This document shows, piece after piece, positions 34,121 through 45,359 of a stretch of DNA of 64,000 nt. The notes beneath the pieces were generated by a model. The model was given only the letters and a program-made list of their open reading frames with translations, did no database searches and was not told where the DNA came from. Positions within the stretch are counted from its first letter, which is position 1; each line of letters opens with the position of its first letter. The translations under genes were made by a program, and so were the position numbers. The DNA comes from Fistulifera solaris (taxonomy: Eukaryota; Bacillariophyta; Bacillariophyceae; Naviculales; Stauroneidaceae): NCBI GenBank assembly GCA_030295235.1, contig AP026153.1, positions 186,001 through 250,000 on the forward strand, written 5' to 3'.

Positions 34121-34744
34121 CTAGTAGAAGAACCGCGAGACGATCTCGGCTAGTATCCCTCCTGCCAGTAACGCATACAACCAAAAGGCAATCTGACCAG
34201 TCACAAAAGAAAGGTCGGCATTACCTACTTGAGTGGAAGGTATCAGTATACCCTCATTGTTGTCCGGACTTCGGATTAATTTGGTATTCGTCCCGTCTAA
34301 TTTGGGACAGTTGGTGCGTTCGGATACCAACAGTAAATGCGTACCGAATTCGGTATCAATCGGACCTTCCACAACACCCAAACGCACTTCAAAGCAAGCT
34401 TTATCCAACTGAGCCGATCGGCAATAACCTTGTGGTACCAGTTCACCAATCAATCCGCCCCGGAAGTTGGTCGTTTCGTCGCGGCTGTAACGTTGTGCGG
34501 CTTCCTCAAAGGCATCGACGATGTATTGATCACTGTTGCGGATCTTTTGCTTCAGAATGAGACAAAGTTCGTCACTGTTGGGTGGCAACAGAATATGACG
34601 TGCCGTCACACGACGTGTGAGTGCCAAATAGTCGCGTTGAATGCGTTGCAGGGGTTGGAAGATGAGGGCGGTTGTGCTGAAGAGTAAAGACGACCAAAGC
34701 GTGCAAAGGAACAGCCACGAATGGGCGAACTGTGGCTTTTTCAT
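34121..34744 (-). CDS. Parvulin-type peptidyl-prolyl isomerase, plastid/ER-targeted, C-terminal anchor
   Basis: 207 residues from ATG 34744, chosen to start a signal peptide (hydrophobic, ends S-T-T-A-L-I-F). Residues about 45-155 are a rotamase (PpiC) domain: V-T-A-R-H-I-L-L, F-E-E-A-A-Q-R-Y-S-R-D, RGGLIGELVPQGY, FGTHLLLVSER. One C-terminal transmembrane helix (IAFWLYALLAGGILAEI) follows. It would catalyse cis-trans prolyl isomerisation on the lumenal side of a membrane, plastid or endomembrane. The A-L-I-F site is less typical than A-S-A-F, so the compartment is open. A distal ATG at 34780 is possible. Confidence 0.82.
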   Translation of the reverse strand: MKKPQFAHSWLFLCTLWSSLLFSTTALIFQPLQRIQRDYLALTRRVTARHILLPPNSDELCLILKQKIRNSDQYIVDAFEEAAQRYSRDETTNFRGGLIGELVPQGYCRSAQLDKACFEVRLGVVEGPIDTEFGTHLLLVSERTNCPKLDGTNTKLIRSPDNNEGILIPSTQVGNADLSFVTGQIAFWLYALLAGGILAEIVSRFFY

Positions 34745-35153
34745 GGCGAAAGGTGAAAACTTTGATGATAAAAGGATCAAATATGTTAGCAGTTAGGCAA
34801 CAGCCAGCTTGTTAGGTCGTTGTATGTTGTATGCATTTATAGTTGTTATACTAGACAAACGAGTGTTGCCTTTGATTACGTCTTTTGTTGTTCTTTCCGC
34901 TCATCTGACTTTGTTTTCCTCGAGAGTTCGCACAGTAGCGTTAGAGGTAACATCTACTCTTAAGGATCAATCATGAGTCAACATAAATATTGAGCGAAAT
35001 CTAGCTCTAGAAGTAGCTACAAGTAGTCGAGTTGTAACTGCAACATGATCAGAACAAAAAAACTAATTTCAATCAAATTAAAAATTCTAACGTCTAGCGT
35101 AACATGTCATCTACCGACTTCGAAGGAAACCGCGACGAAACTCGACAGCACAA
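34745..35153. other. Intergenic, no gene seen
   Basis: 409 bp, AT-rich. It holds the upstream region of the parvulin gene and the 3' flank of the secreted protein. Confidence 0.35.
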
Positions 35154-35924
35154 TTAGTAGAAAAGACTGCTCAGCAAGGTCAAGGTCAACATTCCCATGC
35201 CAACAGATGCAACACCCGAGCCTTCAGATTCCGTACAATTCGGGGGAAGAAAAGATCCGTAGTCCACTCGACTGACGCTCTCACATGAATTGACTGACAG
35301 ATCTTGAATTTGTTGCCAAAGCGGCTGGCACACGTCGAGGGATGTATCATTGGTTGTCGCACCACAAAGTGCTTCCCGCACCGCCGCCTGTTCTTGAATG
35401 AGTGATGCTTTCTGTGCCACATGTAGTTGCGAACACACACGACCGAGTTCTTCGGGATTCAAGACAAAGAATATACCAAATTCATTCCAGCACAAATCGT
35501 CCGATACCGAGCAGTTCACAATCTGTCCCTGCGCACCGGGGACCGTCGGATTCAATTCCAAAGTCTCGTTATGAAAGAACTCAGGGTACATGCTCCGGAC
35601 CGATTGTGCCGCCGAGCTATTGTCGTTGCGAACAAATAATGTGAGCAATGTATTGGACGCGTCATTCTCATTGGCATACGGACAAATCCCCCACATGCGA
35701 TCTTTGGGAACAGCAGCTTGTGAAATGTTTAGAGCTTGTAAGCAGGTTTCGTTGGCTCGATACCATGCTTGCAGAGTAGTGTCTTGGTAAACACTGTAGA
35801 CAGAGCAGTCTTCGTCTTCTCGTAGCGGCGCCGTGTTGAACAGACAGGCTTCACACTTTGGCTCAGCAGTGGTTCTGGCTGCCCATGAAAGAACGATAAG
35901 AAGGATCTTTACGTACGATATCAT
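35154..35924 (-). CDS. Secreted or GPI-anchored Cys-rich protein, unknown family
   Basis: 256 residues. It has an N-terminal signal peptide (ILLIVLSWAARTTA), about twelve Cys including C-E-A-C, and many N-x-S/T sites. The C-terminus is G-S-G-V-A-S-V-G followed by a hydrophobic tail (MLTLTLLSSLFY), typical of GPI anchoring. No catalytic motif was recognised. Even Cys content and glycosylation sites suggest an extracellular or cell-wall place. The frame is clean and has no introns. Confidence 0.78.
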   Translation of the reverse strand: MISYVKILLIVLSWAARTTAEPKCEACLFNTAPLREDEDCSVYSVYQDTTLQAWYRANETCLQALNISQAAVPKDRMWGICPYANENDASNTLLTLFVRNDNSSAAQSVRSMYPEFFHNETLELNPTVPGAQGQIVNCSVSDDLCWNEFGIFFVLNPEELGRVCSQLHVAQKASLIQEQAAVREALCGATTNDTSLDVCQPLWQQIQDLSVNSCESVSRVDYGSFLPPNCTESEGSGVASVGMGMLTLTLLSSLFY

Positions 35925-36405
35925 GGTACGGAACGGGCTTTAGATTTAGAAAGGCTTTCTATCTTCGTTTGCTCACGGGTTGTGGATCTTTCATTGACTT
36001 TTATGTCAACATTCACCGTCGATAAAATGAAGAAAATGTCTTGGCTTTCGTTTTTTAAAATCGACGAGCCGGTTTTCAGTACACCTTGAAGTATCTATTA
36101 TGAAGGTTGAAGTAGTTATGTCCCTTTGCAATGTCCCAAAAAAGGTATAACCGGTACTGATTTGTTAATTATGAAACAATATGAGGGGCGTCCGGTACCG
36201 AAGCAAGACCAGTACCAGTATCCTTAGTGACGCCCAGCATTCACGAGTTCTCCATTTGCATTCACACCGAATGCGACGATATAATGCGACGAGTGTATCA
36301 GTTATTGCTTCATTTAAAACAACAAAACAAAGCAATTCATTACGATTCTCCCATATTCGTCATCTTTAATCGTTCAAAATCCTTGATCGACGAATCCTTC
36401 ATAAC
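35925..36405. other. Divergent intergenic region
   Basis: 481 bp between the secreted protein and the EF-hand gene. No gene is supported. Confidence 0.35.
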
Positions 36406-36929
36406 ATGGCGAGCTCCCCACCAATTTACACGGCGCCTACCGATTTTGGTTTCGATTCCAATGACACGAACCCGAGTACATTCCGTTTCAGCAAGGCGGA
36501 AGTCGAAGACCTCCGCTTTTCGTTTCGCTTGTTGGATGTCTCGAAATCAGGAAAAGTCGCTCGGACGGATTTAATTAGCCTACTATCGGAACTATCCTTG
36601 GCGGAAGAACAACCTTCCAGTAATGTGCATCGCCTGTTGAACGCCGCCCAAGCATCGACGGCCGAGTCCTTGACGGAAGAGGATTTCATCGACTTGGTCT
36701 TGTCGGCCTCTTCCAGGGACGAACGATCGGAAATTGAAAAAGTCTTTGACATGTTTAGTAACGGTAAGGAATACATTACGTTGGAAGACCTGGCCAGAGT
36801 CGCCGACGATTTAGGGAAATCATGAGTGAAGAGGAATTGCGCGAAATGTTGACGCGTGCGGCGCCCGATAGTGGAAAAGTGACATTACAAGAATTTACGG
36901 AAGTGATGAATCGAAAGTTGTTTCGGTGA
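36406..36929 (+). CDS. EF-hand / centrin-like protein
   Basis: About 174 residues with one missing G near 36816. The order LRFSFRLLDVSKSGKVARTDL, then L-T-E-E-D-F-I-D-L-V-L, then I-E-K-V-F-D-M-F-S-N-G-K-E-Y-I-T-L-E-D-L and MSEEELREMLTRAAPDSGKV is that of a four-EF-hand centrin/calmodulin-type protein. Several loops lack the full Asp set (for example D-V-S-K-S-G-K-V), so calcium binding may be weak. It ends F-T-E-V-M-N-R-K-L-F-R. It is either a divergent centrin or a myosin light-chain-like regulator. The break is treated as a sequencing error because the fourth EF hand follows in the next frame. Confidence 0.8.
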
Positions 36930-37082
36930 ATAGAGCGGGGTCTGGCTTCGGCATCTTTTCCTAAGTTGTGAAGTGAATCGTAGCAGTGTGTTCCTCTTAT
37001 ATCAATTCCATCAACCTACTGAAATTTATTAGAATCACATCAAAAAAACAGTTTGCAATAATATATTATTCGCGCTGCGATT

Positions 37083-37849
37083 TTAGTACGTTTCCAAAAG
37101 ATGTTGCACGACAGCACGGGGCGCATAAACAAACATGGTCGCCGGGTACACGGCCGATCCCCATAGCGGGTGTTCTAAGATCTTGCAAAAACCGGCACTG
37201 TACGATCGGTAACCCAAACAGCATTCCATACCATCCACTTCCGAGTAGACTTTGTTGCAATTCAAAGTAAGCATCGGAAGGCCACTGCAGGGATCAATAA
37301 AGTCTGTAGAAGGAAGAAAAATAAGCGCTTTTCTCTATACACACACACAAACTCAAAATCCGTAAGACAAAAGACACACCTGCCCAATAACCAGCCTGTT
37401 GCAATTTGCGACAGAAATCGTTGGCAAATTCCATAAAGACATTCAAACACCGATCCTTTTCTTGTTCAATCTTGTCACCAATCGCGACTAAATCTTCTAC
37501 GGCATGTTGATTGGTCGGAATGGCGAGAAATTCACACGCTTCATCCACCGCAGGTAACTTCAGATTTTCTTCCGGAAAGACATGATGAAATTCACGAAGG
37601 AGTGGCTATATGAAAAGAAGAAGAGAGAAAAGATCAGATGAACCGACAGGAAGAATCCAGTAAAAGTGCGTACACTTGTATTCCATTGACATCTCTCGCG
37701 CCCACTGCAAGCAGAAAGTGACTTACTTTGGGCAATGTGTGCATCGATATTTCCAGTGGACTGGTCGACGGAGCCAACTGGAGGGAATATGGTCCCCATA
37801 GTGTGGACGACGTTTGACCGTATTCGGCGCGCGTCTTGCTCGTACCCAT
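37083..37849 (-). CDS. MMADHC: Cobalamin-trafficking protein CblD (MMADHC-like)
   Basis: 189 residues from three exons: 37849-37727, 37605-37380 and 37303-37083, all phases consistent. In animals CblD directs cobalamin to cytosolic methionine synthase and mitochondrial methylmalonyl-CoA mutase. The signature is F-C-R-K-L-Q-Q-A-G-Y-W-A-D-F-I-D-P, with C-S-G-L after it. It continues Y-S-E-V-D-G ... G-F-C-K-I-L-E-H-P-L-W-G, matching the conserved C-terminal domain. A Cys is present in D-P-C-S-G-L and may be relevant to cobalamin chemistry; I did not map it to the animal Cys. Shorter at the N-terminus than the human protein. This suggests that the organism handles B12. Confidence 0.85.
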
Positions 37850-38335
37850 CGCGAAAGAAGAAACAAATATCTCTTCTCCAAAAATAACAACACAAGGAAA
37901 ATAGTAGGGTTGCTCGAATATGTCAATTCACAACTCCGTTTAATATTGACGATATCTCGTTTGACATCTCTCGCCATCATCGTCATCACTTTTTTTATTT
38001 CTTCGTCGGCAGGTTTGAATTCAGTCGTGGAAGATCGGGACTCCTCCTCCTCGAATAATCGGCGAGACGCGCTCCGACAACAATGATCATCGCAACGGTA
38101 ACGGATGTCTTGGTGTCAAAAAACTTGAAGAAGAAAACGACGACGATAATGAAAAACACTAAAAGAGTTCTGATCTCTTGCATGTCATCCCTGACAAGCA
38201 AGACCATTTCTGTGTTCTGTGGTGAAGGCCATTTTCTTGCTTCATTGCCTCTTGAATCAATTTGATTGCAGCATCTTCTCAAAGTGGAACCGTTTGACGC
38301 TTTAGAACTAAGAATTACGCACAGACTACTACTAT
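37850..38335. other. Divergent intergenic region
   Basis: 486 bp between CblD and the acyl-CoA dehydrogenase. No gene is supported. Confidence 0.35.
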
Positions 38336-39628
38336 ATGCTGCCACGGAGTTACCAACGAATGCTTCGCAGCGCACATCATCGTATTGCGCGCTGTATGTC
38401 CACCGATGTGGCTCGCAATGCCTTTCAATCAAAATCACCGTATCTCTGGGATGATCCTTTCTTATTTCGTTCTCAATTGACGGAAGAAGAATGCACCGTA
38501 TGGGATGCCGCACGTGAGTTTTGTCAAGGCCATTTGATGCCGAACATTGTACAAGCGAATCGTCACGAAATCACACTGGATCATCAATTCATGCAAGACA
38601 TGGGACATGTGGGTTTGTTGGGTGCTACGTTGCCTCCCTGCCTATGGGGGATCTGGTTTGGGATACGTCAGTTACGGATTACTCGCGACGGAAGTCGAAC
38701 GCGTCGATTCCTCCTATCGTTCAGCCATGTCAGTCCAATCGTCCCTCGTGATGTATCCCATTTATGCATACGGAAGTGAAACATTGCGTCTTAAGTATTT
38801 ACCGAAATTGGCGACCGGTGAATTCATTGGTTGCTTTGGTTTGACGGAACCGAATCATGGGTCGGATCCGGGGAATATGGAAACGCGTGCCGTCTGCGAT
38901 GGCGATACCTATGTTTTGAATGGAAGCAAAATTGGATCACCAATTCACCCATTGCGGATGTCTTTGTCATTTGGGCACGTCTAGTCGATGTCGACGGTCA
39001 ACCGGGAGACATTTGTGGGTTTGTGGTCGAAAAAGAGACACCGGGTCTTTCCGCGCCCAAGATCGAAGGCAAATTCAGTTTACGAGCTTCTTGCACCGGA
39101 ATGATTTTCATGGAAGATGTTCGTGTACCCGCTGAAAATATGTTGCAAGTGAAAGGACTGAAAGGTCCGTTTAGTTGTTTGAATCATGCGCGGTACGGAA
39201 TTGCGTGGGGTGTTCTAGGAGCTGCCGAATTTTGTATGCATCAAGCACGACAGTATACACTGGATCGAAAACAGTTTGGTGCTCCATTGGCTGCGACGCA
39301 ACTCGTTCAAAGGAAGTTGGCCAATATGTCGACCGAAATTACGTTGGGACGACAAGCGTGTCTGCGAGTAGGACGGCTGATGGAGGAAGGACACGCCAAA
39401 CCCGAGATGGTGTCCATGATCAAACGCAACAATTGCGGGAAAGCACTCGATATGGTGCGGACGGCTCGGGATATGTTGGGTGGAAACGGCATTTCGGATG
39501 AATATCATATTATACGCCACATGATGAATTTGGAAGCTGTCAATACGTACGAAGGGACGCACGATGTTCACGCACTCATTCTAGGGCGCGCCATTACGGG
39601 GATACCCGCTTTTGTGCCTAGCTTCTGA
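38336..39628 (+). CDS. GCDH: Glutaryl-CoA dehydrogenase (mitochondrial acyl-CoA dehydrogenase family)
   Basis: About 430 residues. It oxidises and decarboxylates glutaryl-CoA to crotonyl-CoA in Lys/Trp breakdown, passing electrons to ETF. The N-terminus is basic and Ser-rich, a mitochondrial presequence. Motifs are [63 protein letters not shown] and the catalytic-Glu loop [17 protein letters not shown]. The E in Y-E-G-T-H is the base. Y-E-G-T-H-D-V-H with a full G-I-A-W-G run favours GCDH over other ACADs. Two breaks: an extra C near 38637 and a missing A near 38930. Confidence 0.9.
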
Positions 39629-39916
39629 GTATTCTATCGACGTCACAAAAAAGGAAAGCATCCAAAAAGTATTTAAAAATGGCAAGTTGCTCTCTTTGCT
39701 TCATAGTCATCCCGAAATAGTCTCGTATCACCTTTTTTGAGCTGCCTCGAGGTGCCTAAGTCCTCTTTGAGACCGCTCGTTCTCCTATGTAATTCATATG
39801 AAGCATGAACCTTTGTCAGATGCTACTAAAAAGAACGATCACTTGCAGTATAGATTACATTGTTATGGATACGACAATGTTGCGATGCTTGCGTTACCTG
39901 ACCAACCCAACTAGGC

Positions 39917-41577
39917 TCAGGCGGCGCTCGTTTCGCCACTCCGATAAGTGTTCGAATTAGGGTCCCCATCTGTGGAATCAAGCGTCAAGTCTCTATCTTC
40001 AGTGACAGCGTGTTCTTCACTAAAACGATTGTCGAGGTCGATACTTCGAACGAACTCGCACAAAGAATCGGGATAGTAGGCCAACCAGAACGCCGAGCGC
40101 CAAAAGTTTCCACAGGCATTTTCTGTTAGAGCCGTCCCTACCAGCATCGTTCGATAATCCTGCGATGAACTCTTGACCGATTCGCATCCAGAGTGAACGC
40201 GATTGAAAGAATGTATCTCCTGTTGTTTCATTATATATGACATCCAGTTCCCTCGTACTTCGATGCGCCGATTTCGAGATAACAAGTGTATCAGCCACGG
40301 ACGGTCAGATTTGCCCATTCCGTCTGATAGAATTTCGATTGTGATTGTGCGCAGTCCTTTGTGGCTGTCAAACAAAGCAATGAAATCTTCCACATGCTCT
40401 TTCTTTAGGAAGGCGCTCATGTGAAGATGCAAGGATTCCAACTTCTGATTGCTCGTTATTGTCCTGACAAGGGCTTTCAACAGTATTTGTTTCTTATCGG
40501 ACTCCAATATCAACATGGCCACGACTATTAAAATTCCAACTATCATGAACACGCATGAAGATTCTCAAACCAAGATGTTTGAAATGGCCGAGATTTTCCA
40601 ATCGAGCAAACAGAGAAGTTATGAAGTTCATCCCATCCCTCCAGCAAGTGCCACGGATTTCAACGGTTAGGTCTTCTGCCACGATGTTGAGAGTAGGAAT
40701 GTCGGCTACCAAAACTCCGGTCAGATCAATCGCGTAATTAAGTGCCCTCACCGGGGCAGAGAAGGGTAGAAGCGCCATGGGGCTGTTCCAGCGACAAAGG
40801 GTCAGTTTGTCAAAATGCTTTTTAGCTGCACAAGTCGCTCAATGTTAACGTCGCTCAATGGTATATGATGCAAAACATGCAGCGAACCAAACTGCGAATC
40901 TCGGGTCTGAAGTCCGTCGACAAAGGCATCGCCTCCATCCACCAGTTCGTTTTTTGATCCACCATAGCTGCTTTCAAAAGTCACGTCGATTGGATATTTT
41001 CGGGTGGCTAGAAACACGGACTGAGCAGAATTCAGTGTCAAACCAAGGAGTACCAAACGTCGTTCTGATTATTCGCAAAAAGTGCAGCGAGATGCTTCGT
41101 TTTGACGGCACCAAATTCGAAATTTATCGACTGACGTATTTCGATACATGGGTTGCATTCCTCCGGGCAAGGTAGACCCCACCAATACATTGCCGCATCT
41201 GCAATATCGTCGTCTTTGTCGCCTGTTATTGTAATCGTGGTATATCTTGTGGGATTGTCTAAAATGCACAGCAACTCCAGCTTTTTGTCGAAGTGTCTAT
41301 AATGAGGGTGACCGGAGTCTTGAGAAACATAAACCAGGGTTTTATTCTCCATCCAGATAGCTATCTCCGCTCCATACAGCGAGAATTCGCATATACTTTT
41401 CGGTTGTTTACGGAGCTTGTAGGTAGAGGTTATGTCACCGCTCAGCCAGTAAGCGACTTGTTTCCGGGTGCGCTTATGATCTGGAATAATCTCCAACAAA
41501 CTATCATCCTCATCTGAGGCATGAGAAGTCGTTGTAGCTTCTCCTCCCCACAAATTGACAATAGATAGAAAGTTCAT
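39917..41577 (-). pseudogene. Family-A member of the expanded RNI/LRR-like array (broken)
   Basis: About 555 residues if read across three or more frame breaks (near 41050, 40805 and 40520). It starts at ATG 41577 and ends at 39917. Shared family blocks are A-D-A-A-M-Y-W-W-G-L, SAQSVFLATRKYPIDV, DAFVDGL, MALLPFSAPVRALNYA, LGHFKHLGLRIF and SRNRRIEVRGNW. The last third reads M-L-V-G-T-A-L-T-E-N-A and ends acidic/polar, without the Lys/Arg tail of the right-hand members. With so many breaks it is decaying or badly assembled. It is the leftmost member and sits next to the VWA gene. Confidence 0.7.
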
Positions 41578-42111
41578 GGGGCGAAGGGGCAACTTTAGAG
41601 GGCAGATACGATACTATTTAACGCCATGATTATGAGGTCTCAATTTTTGTGTAAAATGAAATAATGAGAACAATTTTGCTGCGATGACGGAATGACGACG
41701 ATGCGATATTTTGAAAAAGATCGAATGCTGGTCGTGAATGAATTAACGACGATTCACGATTGGTCGGATTGCCCTTGTAGATCTGACATAAGGAGGATTA
41801 TATTTGTACCAAGTATCAAGTACCGGTGTCAAAGACTACGGCTGATGAAGTACAGGTACTTTTACTCAGATAGTCCATTTCCATCCGGAAGCTGAGCTGC
41901 GCTGTACACTGTCCCGATACAAGTACCTGTGTAGGTGTAGAGTATCAAGCATCGCCACGTGCTTGCCAAAGGTGCGGAAAGGGGGAAGGTGCACATGATG
42001 TGTGATGTGTAAGCCCAAGGAAAGAATTACTTTTTCCGTGGTATCTTTCCGCACGCGAATTTTTTTTTCATTATTCTTTGATCTTTGATTATTCATTTCA
42101 AAATCGAGATC
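41578..42111. other. Intergenic region next to the VWA gene
   Basis: 534 bp between the divergent starts of family member A and the VWA gene. It holds a short inverted pair CAGGTACTT/AAGTACCTG (near 41855 and 41925), probably chance. No gene is supported. Confidence 0.35.
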
Positions 42112-44299
42112 ATGAAACTAAAGCGAGCACTGAAATTCCTACTGCTAGGAACATCCGTCTATGGACTGAACACGACATCTTTCGACGAAGAGGCTACTTT
42201 ATGGGAGAGGAAGGTCCTAACTTTACGTGACATAATAGAGCGTGAATTCGCAAGACGATGCGATTCTTTGTCGACATGTGAGGGTAAGAACTACCACGAG
42301 TGCGACTCAGAACTGCCTAACCCAACATGCCCCTTGTCCAATGATATCTTCATTGAGGAATGCGGCGTAGGATGTTCGGGGTGGATGGACGAAACCACCA
42401 GCATCTACCGGCCGCCCCCCAACAGGACTCTAACGGACAAGCGTTTCATTGAGGACATCTGTGTTGGCAGAGTAGTGGCGGATTGGTACAAGGAGCAAAT
42501 GCTACAAGATGATGAGTTAGGCGTAAGTCCTTGGGCGGCTTATTTCGGGTCAAAGGAAGGAGCATTCCAGATTGTCCCTGGACGTCCCTCCAAAGTGTGT
42601 GGTGCATACGACTGTACCAGTAGAGATTGGTACGTCGGCGGAAGCAGCGGGCCCAAGAACGTCGTCTTGGTGCTTGACAAGAGCGGCTCTATGGGGCAAG
42701 GCCAGCGATTTCGTCTGATGAAAGCCGCCGCTGCAAGAGTGATCAATACGCTAACCCCGAGCGATCGGGTAGCAGTGGTCTTCTTCGACAAGGCGGTAAA
42801 CGCTCTGGCGGATCAAGGCGAGTATCTCCTACCAGCGACTAAGGAGAACAAGCAAATGCTTGTCAACCTCATCGAAAAAGAGGAAAAAGGAGACGGTACC
42901 GACATGTACGAGGGTATGAAAAAGGCCTTCGACATTCTTGACGAATCGAGTGAGAAGGGTGTGGCGGTTAATTGCAACAGCGCAATTCTCTTTATATCCG
43001 ATGGTATAGTAAAACCATCGGATACTGATGGTCCGGACGTCCTCAAAGCGATGGTGGAGGAGCGTATCAATAATACGGCAGCCGCAAGTGGGAATCCTCT
43101 CAAGCTATTCACCTACTCCGTAGCAAACGGAGACGAAGAAGAACAAGACAATGGCCAATCATTCTTGGCAGAACTGGCGTGCTTGGTGGACGGGTTTTGG
43201 GCGAATATTGGCAGCGACGACAAGATCGTCGCAGCGCTATCCGGGTACTACTTGGTATTCGCGGCTGGATTGGGCTCATCCGAGAACTCGCAAAGGACGG
43301 CTTGGACCGAGCCGTACGAGTTCTGGAATGGGGAGATAGGCATTACGGTGTCAGCTGCCGTATACGACCAATCCGTCACACCAGCGCGCTTCATTGGTGT
43401 GGTAGGTATCGACATCCTTCACAAGCCACTGATTGGCACCTTCGCGGATGCCAATGAGGCCATCAGTCGGTTGGCCAGAAGATCCATAGAATCTTGTCCG
43501 AGATTCACCGCCACCCCGTGTGAGCTGGAAGCGATCCGCTATGCTACCGGTGGAGAGCAGTGCATGGCAGCCAGCGAGTGCTTACAAAACATACAGCAGG
43601 CAGCTCATCCGACATGCCCCGATTCGAGCTTACATCCGAAGAATTTAAACGCAAACAATAATAAGGAAGGACGCTCCTACCAAGGGCGCGGTTGCTGCGG
43701 TTGTCCATCCAGTGAGGTTTTACCGACCTCCCCTCCTTTCATGAAAGTGCCTACTAGCTCTGGGCCCCACACTACCGCGCCGTCGTTGCGCCCGACTTCC
43801 AAGCCTTCGATAGTAGAAAAGCAGCCCGACACCCCGACGAAAGGTGGGTCTGATGAACTACCGTCGGCACCTACACCACCGGACGAAACACCCCTGGGCA
43901 AAAATCCTTGGAGGAATTTTCGGATCAAGTCTTTTCATTGGCATTGTTGTCGGTATCTATACTGAGTTCCGAGATCATTGGATCGAAAAATTGGTTGACA
44001 GAATCTGCAACCGGGGAGGTGAAGGGAAGGAAGAATCGCCAACGGTCGGTCAAAATCGGAACACCAATAGTAACGTTTTTAACGTATCCATCAATATGTC
44101 AGGTTCGGCAGGTACAGATACAGCTCCTTCAGTCCACAGCGCCAGCACTAGCCAGGAGGGAAGTGGAACCGCATCATCCGCTGAGAATAATGACCCTGAT
44201 TACTCTTGTCATGTATGCAAACGGCCTTTCTCACACACACAGCATGGAGCCCACTATTTTTTTAAAAAATCAATCTACATCTGTCCGACTTGTTATTAA
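42112..44299 (+). CDS. VWA/Cache-domain membrane protein (calcium-channel alpha2-delta-like)
   Basis: About 728 residues across one extra A near 43905. A signal peptide (LKFLLLGTSVYG) is followed by an N-terminal region with paired Cys. R-D-W-Y-V-G-G then precedes a VWA domain with a MIDAS D-K-S-G-S-M-G and D-R-V-A-V-V-F-F-D and F-I-S-D-G. A Cache-like part with RTAWTEPYEFWNGEIGITVS and F-I-G-V-V-G-I-D-I-L follows. The arrangement resembles alpha2-delta subunits and VWA/Cache sensors. A Pro/Thr linker and a transmembrane helix (SLFIGIVVGIY) end in a Cys pattern (C-H-V-C ... C-P-T-C) that could bind zinc in the cytosol. Function is inferred from architecture. Confidence 0.8.
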
Positions 44300-44759
44300 G
44301 CTAATACGCACAATTAACCGGATCACGATCAAAAAAACCAGTCAACCACACACACCATCGGGCAGCCCGCAAGTTATTTCTAGCAAAGGGACATCTCTAC
44401 AATTGATTGACCAGTCTTGAAGTTACATCGTACAAGGATCAAAGGACTGGAATAGGCAAGAAACTGCTGCTCGAAGATAGATAGGTAATCATCCCTAGCA
44501 CAGAATCATCACACATCCGTAGGTTGTTCATATAAAAACCTTGGCGTTAGGTGTCACAGAAAGATTGTTTGTCTTCGTCGTGTCTCAATTACTTGAAGAT
44601 GAGAAAGCCCGCACCAAGAATTTTGAAGCGAATCAAATCATCGAATCGAATCCGATTCATTTTGCTTGTGAAAGAGGGACGACAAGCCTGTTACTGCTGT
44701 TTGTTGTGGTTTGCGTCGAAAATGTATTCTCGTCCATTCTCGTTTTGATAAAAAAATAA
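44300..44759. other. Intergenic, no gene seen
   Basis: 460 bp of 3' flank of the VWA gene before the family fragments begin. Nothing specific was found. Confidence 0.35.
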
Positions 44760-45355
44760 TTCGGTCAAACGGTCAAATGAATGATAAACAAGTCGAGAAA
44801 AGTAATGTCTGCAGCCGGCAATTCGGCTACACCAGTCGTGTTCTTGACTCCCCTCACCGGAGCAGAGGAAGGTATATGCACCCACAGATGGTCCCAAGCG
44901 TAAAAAAGTCAACTTGTCAAAGGGCTTGAATTGCACCAGTCGCTTGATGTTACAGTCGCTTAAAGGAAGACTAAATTGAAAGTGCAGCCAACCAAAATGC
45001 GATTCCCGATCGTCAAGTGCGTCGACAAACGCATCACCTGCGCCTTTGAAAACATTTCTCAAGTTCAAACCCCACGTCGATCGCTCTTTGGGTTGCATTT
45101 CTTCTGGGCAATGTAGTCCCCAAATTTGCAATGCGGTCTCCATAGTTGCGTCATCTGTTTTGTCCAAAATAACGATTCTCGTATTTCTTGCAGAATTGTC
45201 GAGCCAGTAAGTCCAGTCCAAGTATTCCTTCATGCGTTTACAGTCAGCGTAATTTTTATCTTGAGTCACTTGTATGAGAGTTCCGCTACCCATCCAAATA
45301 GCTATCCTGTGGGCCCATACTTTTCGAGTTCCTAGAGCCTTTCCGGTTCGCGACG
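44760..45355 (-). pseudogene. Truncated N-terminal fragment of the array family
   Basis: It carries only the N-terminal third of the family. It opens K-L-R-R-E-P-E-R-L (with an early stop), then I-A-I-W-M-G-S-G-T-L, METALQIWGLHCPEE, DAFVDALDDRESHFGWL and S-A-P-V-R-G-V-K in another frame. It stops in non-homologous sequence and no C-terminal half follows. It is a dead fragment. Confidence 0.65.
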
Positions 45356-45359
45356 CAAC

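Noticed and set aside
37675-37704. A possible 30-base micro-exon in CblD (W-A-R-E-M-S-M-E-Y-K)
   Set aside because: It lacks a matching phase-0 donor, and the flanking exons join in frame without it.
41855-41930. Inverted pair CAGGTACTT / AAGTACCTG upstream of the VWA gene
   Set aside because: Only nine bases, no target duplication; not enough for a mobile element.
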